Shown piece after piece: positions 1-5,562 of a stretch of 6,220 nucleotides of DNA. The number at the start of each line of letters is the position of its first letter. Position 1 is the first letter of the stretch. A program made the translations under genes and the position numbers. This stretch comes from Oscillospiraceae bacterium (GTDB lineage Bacteria; Bacillota; Clostridia; Oscillospirales; Ruminococcaceae), in NCBI GenBank assembly GCA_900768735.1, contig CAAGDZ010000282.1, positions 1 through 6,220 on the forward strand. Direction: 5' to 3'. The notes beneath the pieces are model-generated. The model worked only from the letters and a program-made list of their open reading frames with translations, was not told the origin of the DNA and did no database searches.

Positions 1-208
1 AGTCGGGTACGCCGGGTACCACAGTTATCGGAGGTACTCCGATAATTTCTATAACATAAGGAATTTCTATACCGTATACCTGATCGCCGATATAAAAGGT
101 GAGCACCTTTGTAAGCTCTTTGTTCGATACGTCTTTTTTCGCAAGCTCCATTTCCATCTGGCTGTTCAGAAGCGCCTGAAGCTTTTCATTAAAATTTTCT
201 GCTGCCAA
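1..208 (-). CDS. cheW: CheW chemotaxis adaptor protein (N-terminal part; runs off left edge)
   Basis: CheW is the cytoplasmic adaptor that links chemoreceptors to the kinase CheA and activates it in the receptor array. The visible 69 residues begin MAAENFNEKLQALLNSQ. They then enter a typical CheW beta-barrel start: KVLTFYIGDQVYGIEI at residues 34-49, followed by VIEIIGVPPITVVPGVPD, matching the family pattern of a TF-(L/I)-G-(D/E)-x-x-YGI strand and an E-I-x-PxTxVPxxPD loop. No ATG fits upstream. The TTG at 206-208 is preceded by GGGAGG (217-222, minus sense) with an 8-nt spacer, so TTG is the likely start. Met18 and Met20 lack such a site. The gene follows the cheA stop by 25 bp and is probably co-transcribed. 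About half of a normal CheW (roughly 140-170 aa) is missing. A CheV would look the same over this stretch, so CheV cannot be excluded, but CheW after CheA is the common order. Confidence 0.88.
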   Translation of the reverse strand, partial: MAAENFNEKLQALLNSQMEMELAKKDVSNKELTKVLTFYIGDQVYGIEIPYVIEIIGVPPITVVPGVPD

Positions 209-216
209 GACCTTAT

Positions 217-222
217 CCTCCC
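217..222 (-). promoter_or_regulatory. Ribosome binding site that fixes the TTG start of cheW
   Basis: On the minus strand GGGAGG lies 8 nt upstream of TTG at 208-206. This supports a TTG start over the internal ATG codons 18 and 20. The site lies in the 25-bp gap between the cheA stop (234-236) and cheW. Confidence 0.75.
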
Positions 223-233
223 GATTGTATTTA

Positions 234-2432
234 TCAGTTTGTGCTTATCAGATTGTTTACGTCGATAATAAGTGAAATTGTTCCGTCACCCATAACGGTA
301 CAGCCCGAAAGGCCCTCCGCCTTTATATTGTACTGGCTGAGATACTTCGGGAACGGCTTTACGACTACCGGCTGCTCACCGATAAGTCTGTCGGCAAACA
401 GGCAGACATTCTTTCCGCCTACATCGACAAGCAGTAAGATACCGTCCTCAAGGTTGGTTATTTCTGTGGGCATTCTGAACTTTTCATGCAGTCTTAAAAT
501 CGGATAGCAGACGCCGCGTATCATTATCATCTCGCCCTGCTTTGTGTCGTGCAGTATCTGATTGTCGTTTACCATAAGGCTTTCCTTTATGGACGAAATC
601 GGGATAGTGAATATCGTCGCGCCAACCTGAAGCTTCATGCCCTCGACAATGGCAAGCGTGAGCGGTATCTTGATAATGAAGCTTGTGCCGTGACCCTCCT
701 CGCTCTCTACGGTGAGAGTGCCGCCGACCTGCTCGATATTCTGCTTTACTACGTCCATGCCGACGCCTCTGCCGCTGTACTCGGTAACCTGCTCATTGGT
801 AGAAAAGCCGGGGAGCAGTATCATATTCTGTATCTCTTTTTTGGTGTATTCGTTTTCGGGCTTTGTGAGCAGTCCGCTCCTTGCCGCCTTTGCAAGCACC
901 TTTTCGCAGTTGATACCCGCACCGTCATCGGAAACGGTAATGATTACCTCTCCCGAGGAGTGCTTTGCCGAAAGCTTTACATAAGCCTTTTCGGGTTTGC
1001 CGAGCGCTTTTCTCTCGGCGGTGCTGGACTCGATACCGTGATCCATGCAGTTTCTTACAAGGTGCATAAGCGGGTCGTTTAAGTTATCGACAATGCTCTT
1101 GTCTACCTCTGTGCCCTCGCCCTCAAGTATAAGCTCTGCGTCCTTTCCGAGCTTTATTTTCATATCGCGGACGATTCTGCCCATTTTCTGGAATACACCC
1201 GCGAGCGGTACCATTCTGATGGACATAACCGTGTCCTGAAGCTCGTCTGTGAGCTTTCTAAGCTGTCTTGCCGCCTTTGAGAAGCTTTCAAGCTCCAGTC
1301 CCTCAAGGTCGGGGTTTGCGATGACCATTGACTCGGTGGTGATGATTTCGCCTACTATATCATGCAGCTGGTCGAGCTTTGACAGGTTTACGCTGATAAG
1401 GCTCTGCTTCTGACCGCCGTTTGCCTTCTTTATATCCTCCTGCGCCTTTGCTACCGCGCTCTTTTCCTTTGCCTGAGCCGGCTTGCTTTCCTCGGCAGGC
1501 TGTGCGGGTTCTGCGGGTGCTGCGGGTGCAGCCGCAGGTTGTGCGGCAGCCGCAGGTGCAACAGCTGCGGGTGCGGGAGCTGCGGTTTGTGCAGAAACCG
1601 CCGGTGCGGGGGCTGCGGCAGGCTTTTCTTCCTGCTTAGGCTGAGCCGCGGGGGTGTCTATTATCTCGTAGGACTGTACGTTTACAGCGCCCTCAATTGC
1701 CTTTATTACGGCGTCGTTGTTATTGTCAAAGCCCTTGAAGGTGACTACAAAGCCGTTTTCCACAATTTCCTTTGCAGTGTCGGCGTTAGACTCTACATCG
1801 GGCGGATAGCAGCTTATCACATCTGCCTCTTCCTTTATCTTTGTAAGCAGTAAAAACGCGCGGAGGTTCTCCATCTTGCAGCCGTCCTCAAAGAACACGC
1901 GGACGGTCATTGAACCCTCGTCACCCGACGGTGCCGGTGCGCCGGAATTTGCTGCGGCGCTCTGCTCTGCGGGTGCAGCAACCGCGGCAGGTGCCTGCTC
2001 GCCGCTCTCCATAGCTTTAAGCCTTACGGTAGCGTCCTCCAGCTTTTTAAAGGTTTCGGAAAAATCGGTCGGAGCATAGTCGTCATCACTGCTGTTCTGG
2101 ATGTATTCAATCTCTGCCTTGTAAAGGTCGGAGACCTCAAAAATCAGCTCGTATACAAAATGTGCGTCCTTTGCAATCTCGGGCTTTTCTCGGATAACGA
2201 AGAACATATCCTCGCCCTTGTGTGCAAGATGCTGGAGATTTTCAAAGCCCATCATCGCGGAGGAACCCTTGATAGTGTGCATTATGCGGAAAATCTCGTT
2301 GATGTCCTCCTCGGAGAAGACGTTTGCATCCTCTGTCCTCAGAAGAATTTCGTCAAGCTGCTCAAGCAGTGTGTTGGTTTCAAATATGTACATCTCCAGC
2401 ATGGACTCCATGCCTGCTTCAACCTTTGCCAT
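234..2432 (-). CDS. cheA: CheA chemotaxis histidine kinase
   Basis: CheA is the cytoplasmic histidine kinase of chemotaxis. It autophosphorylates in response to receptors and passes phosphate to CheY and usually CheB. All five domains are visible in 732 aa. P1 (about 8-115) is an HPt domain with the phosphorylated histidine His52 in MHTIKGSSAMMGF. P2 (about 174-258), the CheY-docking domain, begins MTVRVFFEDGCKMENLRAF. A linker rich in Ala, Pro and Gln spans about 259-343, and a shorter Ala-rich linker about 143-172. P3 (about 344-410) is the dimerisation helix pair. P4 (about 411-592) is the ATPase, with the N box LVRNCMDHGIE (Asn461), G1 DDGAGI (502-507), an F-box-like GFST (542-545) and G2 GRGVGMD (554-560). 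P5 (about 593-732) is CheW-like and binds CheW and receptors. The key residues appear intact, so it should be active. The ATG at 2432 has AAAGGCGG 8 nt upstream. The gene is first in a minus-strand unit with cheW and diverges from the FliK-like gene. Confidence 0.97.
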   Translation of the reverse strand: MAKVEAGMESMLEMYIFETNTLLEQLDEILLRTEDANVFSEEDINEIFRIMHTIKGSSAMMGFENLQHLAHKGEDMFFVIREKPEIAKDAHFVYELIFEVSDLYKAEIEYIQNSSDDDYAPTDFSETFKKLEDATVRLKAMESGEQAPAAVAAPAEQSAAANSGAPAPSGDEGSMTVRVFFEDGCKMENLRAFLLLTKIKEEADVISCYPPDVESNADTAKEIVENGFVVTFKGFDNNNDAVIKAIEGAVNVQSYEIIDTPAAQPKQEEKPAAAPAPAVSAQTAAPAPAAVAPAAAAQPAAAPAAPAEPAQPAEESKPAQAKEKSAVAKAQEDIKKANGGQKQSLISVNLSKLDQLHDIVGEIITTESMVIANPDLEGLELESFSKAARQLRKLTDELQDTVMSIRMVPLAGVFQKMGRIVRDMKIKLGKDAELILEGEGTEVDKSIVDNLNDPLMHLVRNCMDHGIESSTAERKALGKPEKAYVKLSAKHSSGEVIITVSDDGAGINCEKVLAKAARSGLLTKPENEYTKKEIQNMILLPGFSTNEQVTEYSGRGVGMDVVKQNIEQVGGTLTVESEEGHGTSFIIKIPLTLAIVEGMKLQVGATIFTIPISSIKESLMVNDNQILHDTKQGEMIMIRGVCYPILRLHEKFRMPTEITNLEDGILLLVDVGGKNVCLFADRLIGEQPVVVKPFPKYLSQYNIKAEGLSGCTVMGDGTISLIIDVNNLISTN
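1473..1658 (-). repeat. Ala/Pro/Gln-rich low-complexity linker of CheA
   Basis: Residues about 259-320 of CheA are almost entirely Ala, Pro, Gln and Glu. They are encoded by degenerate GC-rich units; on the plus strand TGCGGGTGC and GCCGCAGGT variants recur between about 1500 and 1600. The stretch joins P2 to the dimerisation domain and is expected to be a flexible tether. Such repeats can change length by slippage in multiples of 3 without breaking the frame. Confidence 0.8.
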
Positions 2433-2440
2433 ATAGAAAA

Positions 2441-2448
2441 CCGCCTTT
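2441..2448 (-). promoter_or_regulatory. cheA ribosome binding site
   Basis: On the minus strand AAAGGCGG lies 8 nt before the ATG at 2432. It deviates from AGGAGG by carrying a C. It sits in the loop of a weak possible AU hairpin (AGAAA / TTTCT arms), so it should remain largely accessible. This site decides the Met start of cheA. Confidence 0.6.
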
Positions 2449-2451
2449 CTG

Positions 2452-2472
2452 AAAAAAATAATTTATTTTTTT
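2452..2472. repeat. Perfect A/T inverted repeat in the cheA leader
   Basis: The arms AAAAAAATAA (2452-2461) and TTATTTTTTT (2463-2472) are exact reverse complements around one central T. The element lies about 20 bp before the cheA start codon and is made only of A and T. An RNA hairpin would be weak because the tight centre must open, so a DNA-level property (A-tract bending, easy melting, or regulator binding) is as likely as an RNA role. It may also simply be AT-rich intergenic DNA. Confidence 0.5.
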
Positions 2473-2492
2473 TGCAATCCGTAAGATTGATA

Positions 2493-2521
2493 TTGATAAA
2501 TCGTAAAAAATGTGATAAACT
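2493..2521 (+). promoter_or_regulatory. Candidate housekeeping sigma promoter for the FliK-like/FlhB-like unit
   Basis: TTGATA at 2493-2498 resembles the -35 consensus TTGACA. It is followed after 17 bp by TAAACT at 2516-2521, a 4/6 match to TATAAT. An overlapping second TTGATA sits at 2487-2492. Transcription would start near 2528, giving a leader of roughly 35 nt before the ATG at 2564. The spacing is ideal, but AT-rich DNA gives such matches by chance. Confidence 0.4.
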
Positions 2522-2523
2522 TA
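2498..2523 (-). promoter_or_regulatory. Weak candidate SigD/sigma-28 promoter for cheA-cheW
   Basis: Read on the minus strand, TAAG (2523-2520), 14 bp of spacer and TACGATTT (2505-2498) resemble the flagellar sigma consensus TAAA-N14/16-GCCGATAT. The core CGAT is kept but several other positions differ. A start near 2490 would give a leader of nearly 60 nt. Chemotaxis genes are commonly under this sigma factor, which is the main reason to list it. It overlaps the opposite-strand promoter candidate, so the two could not be used simultaneously. Confidence 0.22.
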
Positions 2524-2549
2524 TTTTTAATGGGGAAACCGAAAAAAGT

Positions 2550-2555
2550 AGGGAG
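2550..2555 (+). promoter_or_regulatory. Ribosome binding site fixing the ATG start of the FliK-like gene
   Basis: AGGGAG lies 8 nt before ATG at 2564. An in-frame GTG at 2555 begins on the last base of this site and has no ribosome binding site of its own, so the ATG is preferred. Confidence 0.75.
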
Positions 2556-2563
2556 TGAAAATC

Positions 2564-4429
2564 ATGCCGAATATTCCTCAGATAACCACTCCGGTTACCA
2601 ATAATAAGAGCTATTCCTTTACAAACCGCCAGTACGATGGCAACATAGAGCCGTTTGACATGGTCGAGCTCGCTCAGCCGATACAGGCAAAGAGCGCGTC
2701 GGATAACGATTCTGCCGCCGCAATGATGATGGGTCGTAAAAATCTCGCCCCGATGACGGTGCAGATAAAGGATCCGACGATGGCGGTCGAGACGCTGAAA
2801 GGACTGCTCAGCTCCGATGTACTGGAGCAGACCCTGATAAACGGCTACACCGAGCTGTACGGCGACATGGACGAGCTGATAAAGAGCTTTTATCTCAGTC
2901 CCGACAAGCTGGTTGAGGAGATACGCAATCAGGAAAAGCAGAACACCATGTTCAGCGGTGATGAGTTTTACAAGCTCCTGCACGGAATACTCAAAACCAC
3001 GACCAGTCCCGAAATAAAGGAAAATATCGGTAACGTGCTTAAAGCGCTGAATTTTGCGAGCAACAAGGAAGAAATACTTAATGCCCTGAGTGCAAACCTG
3101 AAATTCTTATCCGAGTATTTCTCGCCCAACTCCTCGCTTTCCGCAAAGCTGTCAAGCCTTTCAAAGGAATGGGGCAGTGATACCGCGCCCGATATGTTTG
3201 AGCCGCTGAAAAGCGAAACGCTCGCACTTCTTAAAGATGTGTCGGCAAGCCTGCTCAACGACGAGCGCACCCAGACCTTTATCCCTCTTGTGATACATAA
3301 TCTTTCACGCTACAACACCAATAAATATATGCTAAAGGAGAGCTTTGCAAATCTGCTTGCCTACATCCCGTCGGACGAAATGCGCAAAGAACTTTCGACA
3401 GCCTTCAACAATCTGCTCCAGAAAATGTTCAGTCCGAAACAAATCGAGGAGATGTCAGATAATTCTTATACTTCTAATAATACACTAAATCGAACAGAAA
3501 ATCAAGAGTTATTAAGCAATTTTGACAATAAAGACGAAAATTCCTCATTATCTTTGTTCATAAAGTCACATTTAAGCGACGAAAATTACCTTTCCGAGCT
3601 TGACTTATCACAGGATAAGCTGGAATATATTTCCTTCAGATTCTTTGACAGGCAGCAATCCGGACTTCAGACTCTCAAAGATATACTGATGAGTATGCTT
3701 GCAGGAAACGAGTCACGGCAGATGATACCTGTTATTCACAGAGAGTTTCAGGGTCTGCGCGATATGACCCAGGTGGTTGAATACCTCAATGACATTCTGC
3801 GCGAGATGCCCGACATACCCGAGCGTGAAACGGTTTTCGAGTTTTTCACAAATATAGTAAACGAGATGGTACAGCGCAAGGAGCTGCCCGCGACGAGCAA
3901 TACGCCGTCCGCGCCGTCTACGCTCGACAAGCTCACCGATTTTATCGGAAAAAACATAAATCACGAGGCGATACGGTCTTTAGACAACTTCAACGCGTCA
4001 AACCTTTTGCAGAGCCTGCTAAACGCGCCGGGAGTATTCACCCCGCTTGCACACTACGTTCTGCCGTTACAGTTTGAGGATACCAAGGCGTTCGGCGAGC
4101 TGTGGGTGGACAATGACGAGAACAACCCGAACAACACTCCGGTCGGTCAGAAAAACTATCATCTGTTCCTGACCTTTGACATAGAATCAATCGGACGGTT
4201 TGAGGTGGATATGTACGCGCTCGGCGAAAATCTGAATTTGTCATTTTTATACCCCGAGAGCTTTCAGTACCGCGTTAAAAGGCTCACCGACAGAATAGAA
4301 ACGGTGGTAAGAAACATCGGCTACAATCCCGTAAAGCTCGAAACCGCCGTGCTTAAAAAGCCGCACGTCCTGACGGACGTATTTCCTAAAATAATAGACA
4401 GGAGGAAGGGTCTGAATGTCCAAGCGTAA
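2564..4429 (+). CDS. FliK-like (YlqG-type) flagellar hook-length-control domain protein
   Basis: The 621-aa protein has no visible signal peptide or membrane segment. Residues about 500-600 resemble the FliK C-terminal (Flg_hook) domain: a beta strand ending FDIESIGRFEVDMYALGENL, then NLSFLYPESFQYRVKRLTDR and a helix leading to IGYNPVKLETAVL. In FliK this domain contacts the FlhB cytoplasmic domain to switch export from hook to filament subunits. The next gene encodes just such an FlhB domain, which strengthens the call and matches the Bacillus ylqG-ylqH pair, whose role I do not know to be settled. Residues 1-60 are polar and probably disordered. Residues about 75-440 look mostly helical and include two clear and one tentative repeat of about 65 aa. 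Residues 297-350 are an Asn/Ser/Asp/Glu-rich linker encoded by very AT-rich DNA. A small Asp/Asn-rich insertion lies at about 515-528. The gene may instead be a diverged true fliK. Function is inferred from the C-terminal domain and its neighbour only. Confidence 0.75.
   Translation: MPNIPQITTPVTNNKSYSFTNRQYDGNIEPFDMVELAQPIQAKSASDNDSAAAMMMGRKNLAPMTVQIKDPTMAVETLKGLLSSDVLEQTLINGYTELYGDMDELIKSFYLSPDKLVEEIRNQEKQNTMFSGDEFYKLLHGILKTTTSPEIKENIGNVLKALNFASNKEEILNALSANLKFLSEYFSPNSSLSAKLSSLSKEWGSDTAPDMFEPLKSETLALLKDVSASLLNDERTQTFIPLVIHNLSRYNTNKYMLKESFANLLAYIPSDEMRKELSTAFNNLLQKMFSPKQIEEMSDNSYTSNNTLNRTENQELLSNFDNKDENSSLSLFIKSHLSDENYLSELDLSQDKLEYISFRFFDRQQSGLQTLKDILMSMLAGNESRQMIPVIHREFQGLRDMTQVVEYLNDILREMPDIPERETVFEFFTNIVNEMVQRKELPATSNTPSAPSTLDKLTDFIGKNINHEAIRSLDNFNASNLLQSLLNAPGVFTPLAHYVLPLQFEDTKAFGELWVDNDENNPNNTPVGQKNYHLFLTFDIESIGRFEVDMYALGENLNLSFLYPESFQYRVKRLTDRIETVVRNIGYNPVKLETAVLKKPHVLTDVFPKIIDRRKGLNVQA
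2975..3172 (+). other. Tentative copy 1 of a ~65-residue repeat in the FliK-like protein
   Basis: Residues 138-203 share the spacing pattern of the two clearer copies: leucine-rich start, then I-x-x-V-L-x-x-L (155-162), NK (168-169 region) and ANL (177-179), compared with IPLVIHNL, NK and ANL in copy 2. Two small gaps are needed, so this copy is less certain. Confidence 0.35.
3230..3427 (+). other. Copy 2 of a ~65-residue repeat in the FliK-like protein
   Basis: Residues 223-288 start LKDVSASLL, contain IPLVIH (240-245) and a proline at 269, and end FNNLLQKM. Aligned by eye to residues 371-435 with one single-residue gap, about 17 of 65 positions are identical and many others are conservative Ile/Leu/Val/Met exchanges. 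The pattern predicts a small helical module. Confidence 0.55.
3452..3613 (+). other. AT-rich Asn/Ser/Asp/Glu linker inside the FliK-like gene
   Basis: Residues 297-350 form a low-complexity polar linker between repeat copies 2 and 3. By hand count positions 3461-3540 are 19/80 GC (24%), against 44/80 (55%) for positions 2761-2840 of the same gene. Codons switch to AAT, TCT, ACT, TTA and AAA where the flanks favour GC-ending ones such as CTG, CTC and AGC. The reading frame is intact on both sides, so this is not a frameshift. Confidence 0.75.
3674..3868 (+). other. Copy 3 of a ~65-residue repeat in the FliK-like protein
   Basis: Residues 371-435 start LKDILMSML, contain IPVIH (388-392) and a proline at 416, and end FTNIVNEM. 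They are the partner of residues 223-288. Shared anchors in order are LKD, S, L, IP, VIH, E, L, P, R, F, N and M. Confidence 0.55.
4400..4405 (+). promoter_or_regulatory. Strong ribosome binding site of the FlhB-like gene, inside the upstream gene
   Basis: AGGAGG lies 10 nt before the ATG at 4416 and within the last codons of the FliK-like gene, which ends at 4429. The 14-nt overlap plus a perfect Shine-Dalgarno core suggests independent strong initiation or coupled translation of the pair. Confidence 0.8.
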
Positions 4430-4700
4430 TTTTGGTCAGCAGGCAGCCGCCGCATTAAAATACAATCCCGATATGAGCTACGCACCGGTGGTGGTGGCGT
4501 CGGGACTGGGCGAGCTTGCAAAGAAAATCATAAACATAGCCGACGAAAACGGCGTGCCGGTCTACCGCGACGACAGTACCGCCGCCTTGCTTGTTATGCT
4601 GAACAGCGGCGAGTGTATACCTGTTGAGCTGTATAAGGTAATTGCGGCGATATATGCTGAGGTGGTATATTCGGCGAATGATATGAAAAAGGGTAAATAA
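4416..4700 (+). CDS. Stand-alone FlhB cytoplasmic C-terminal-domain protein (YlqH/FlhX-type)
   Basis: This 94-aa soluble protein corresponds to the cytoplasmic C-terminal domain of the flagellar export gate protein FlhB, which selects export substrates and is contacted by FliK. Residues 10-50 match the FlhB core: AAALKYNPDMSYAPVVVASG, then LAKKIINIADENGVPVYRD. Residues 66-86 (ECIPVELYKVIAAIYAEVV) match the terminal helix region. FlhB itself has four membrane helices and a self-cleaving NPTH motif just before this core. Here both are absent: FGQQ occupies the position of NPTH, so the protein cannot self-cleave that way and resembles the already cleaved C-terminal fragment. Known relatives are Bacillus YlqH and Helicobacter FlhX. 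It overlaps the FliK-like gene by 14 nt, so the two products probably interact. Whether the pair works in flagellar export or in another process is inference. Confidence 0.87.
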   Translation: MSKRNFGQQAAAALKYNPDMSYAPVVVASGLGELAKKIINIADENGVPVYRDDSTAALLVMLNSGECIPVELYKVIAAIYAEVVYSANDMKKGK

Positions 4701-4704
4701 AAGG

Positions 4705-4745
4705 GGCTTGCAGAGCGGTTTTCGCTTTGCAAGCCTTATTTTTAT
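4705..4745 (+). terminator. Intrinsic terminator between convergent units
   Basis: GGCTTGCAGAGCG (4705-4717) pairs with CGCTTTGCAAGCC (4723-4735) in a 13-bp stem with one G-U wobble around a 5-nt loop (GTTTT). It is followed by TTATTTTTAT. It begins 4 nt after the stop codon of the FlhB-like gene and so ends that unit. Read on the minus strand, the wobble becomes an A-C mismatch and the tail is CCTTTTATTT, so it could also stop the permease unit, but less efficiently. The whole 49-bp gap between the two stop codons is essentially this element. Confidence 0.9.
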
Positions 4746-4749
4746 AGGT

Positions 4750-5562
4750 TTATTTTCTCACTCGCTTTGTAACAAGTCCCGCCGCCGAAAAAAGCAGGAA
4801 CATACCGAGGTTTGCAAGCACCACGCTTGCGCCCGCGGGCAAATCAAGATTATAGGTTATCTCCATACCTATAATATAGCAAACCGCCGATACAAGCGCT
4901 GAGCATATCGTCACGCTCTTAAAGCTCCTGAACACGCGCATCGATGTAAGCGCGGGAAAGATAATCAGGCTGGATATAAGAAGCGCACCCATTATTCTCA
5001 TACCGACTACGACAGTAAGCGCGGTGAGCAGAGCAATGACCGTGTTGTACAGTCCCGCCCGTACTCCGGTAGCCTTTGAAAAGCTTTCGTCAAAGGTCAC
5101 GGCGAAAATCTTGTTGTAGAAAAGCACAAACAGTACAATAACGATAACCGAGCAGATTACGCTCAGAACGAGGTCGTCGTTGCTTATTGCCATGATGCTG
5201 CCGAACATATAGCTGTTTATATCGGTGGTGCCCGAGGTCTGCGAAATCACCGCCGCGCCTATTGCAAGCGCACTGCTCGACAACAGCGCGATAGCCGCGT
5301 CACCTTTTATCTTGCCGTTTGAGCTGATTTTGAGCAGGATAAACGCCGCAATCATCACAACCGGTATCGACACATACAGCGGCGCTAAGTTCATAGCTGA
5401 CGCTATGGCAAGCGCGCCGAAGCCGACATGAGAAAGTCCGTCGCCTATCATCGAATAGCGCTTTAATACAAGGCTTACGCCGAGCAGCGCCGCGCATAAT
5501 GATACTAAAAGTCCGACTACAAGCGCGCGTACAAGAAAGTCATATTGCAGCATTTCAAACAT
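4750..5562 (-). CDS. Zinc/manganese ABC importer permease (ZnuB/AdcB/MntB family)
   Basis: This integral membrane permease of the ABC-3 family forms the channel through which a metal ion, delivered by an extracellular binding protein, enters the cell. The 270 aa are usual for the family. Hydrophobic segments lie near residues 11-33, 46-60, 62-78, 88-107, 128-149, 171-188, 190-206, 217-234 and 244-265. Family motifs seen are MIGDGLSHVGFGALA (38-52), RIMGALLISSLIIFPA (189-204) and DLPAGASVVL (240-249). The ATG at 5562 has AAAGGGGG 8 nt upstream. A longer start at 5619 would lie inside the ATPase gene without comparable support, and the ATG at 5553 is a weaker option. The start overlaps the stop of the ATPase gene by 8 nt, which implies translational coupling and a 1:1 complex. 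The metal cannot be read from the permease alone; zinc is favoured by the ATPase tail. The substrate-binding protein is not in the window. Confidence 0.92.
   Translation of the reverse strand: MFEMLQYDFLVRALVVGLLVSLCAALLGVSLVLKRYSMIGDGLSHVGFGALAIASAMNLAPLYVSIPVVMIAAFILLKISSNGKIKGDAAIALLSSSALAIGAAVISQTSGTTDINSYMFGSIMAISNDDLVLSVICSVIVIVLFVLFYNKIFAVTFDESFSKATGVRAGLYNTVIALLTALTVVVGMRIMGALLISSLIIFPALTSMRVFRSFKSVTICSALVSAVCYIIGMEITYNLDLPAGASVVLANLGMFLLFSAAGLVTKRVRK
5555..5562 (-). other. 8-nt start/stop overlap ATGTTTGA
   Basis: On the minus strand ATGTTTGA contains the permease start (ATG) and the ATPase stop (TGA). Such overlaps usually couple translation of subunits made in fixed ratio. Confidence 0.8.

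Noticed and set aside
549..1082. Open frame of 177 aa opposite cheA on the plus strand
   Set aside because: It lies wholly antisense to the conserved CheA kinase core, has no recognisable domain and no upstream ribosome binding site. It is a shadow of cheA codon bias.
1539..1853. Cys/Gly-rich small plus-strand frame opposite the CheA linker
   Set aside because: Its Cys/Gly richness is simply the reverse reading of Ala/Pro repeat codons. It has no independent start signals.
2539..2545. CCGAAAA as a SigD -10 box for the FliK-like gene
   Set aside because: The nearest TAAA is 19 bp upstream (too far), one core base differs, and the transcript would begin inside the ribosome binding site.
2555..2563. 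Upstream GTG start for the FliK-like gene
   Set aside because: The GTG begins on the last base of the AGGGAG ribosome binding site and has none of its own. ATG at 2564 has ideal 8-nt spacing.
2339..2983. Minus-strand open frame of 214 aa spanning the cheA start, the intergenic region and the FliK-like N-terminus
   Set aside because: It covers two real genes in the wrong frame or strand and runs through the promoter region. The protein looks like translated antisense with no domain.
3452..3613. Possible frameshift, pseudogene junction or inserted element in the FliK-like gene
   Set aside because: The reading frame continues through the AT-rich part, and the flanking repeat copies and C-terminal domain are intact. 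No terminal inverted repeats or target duplications were seen.
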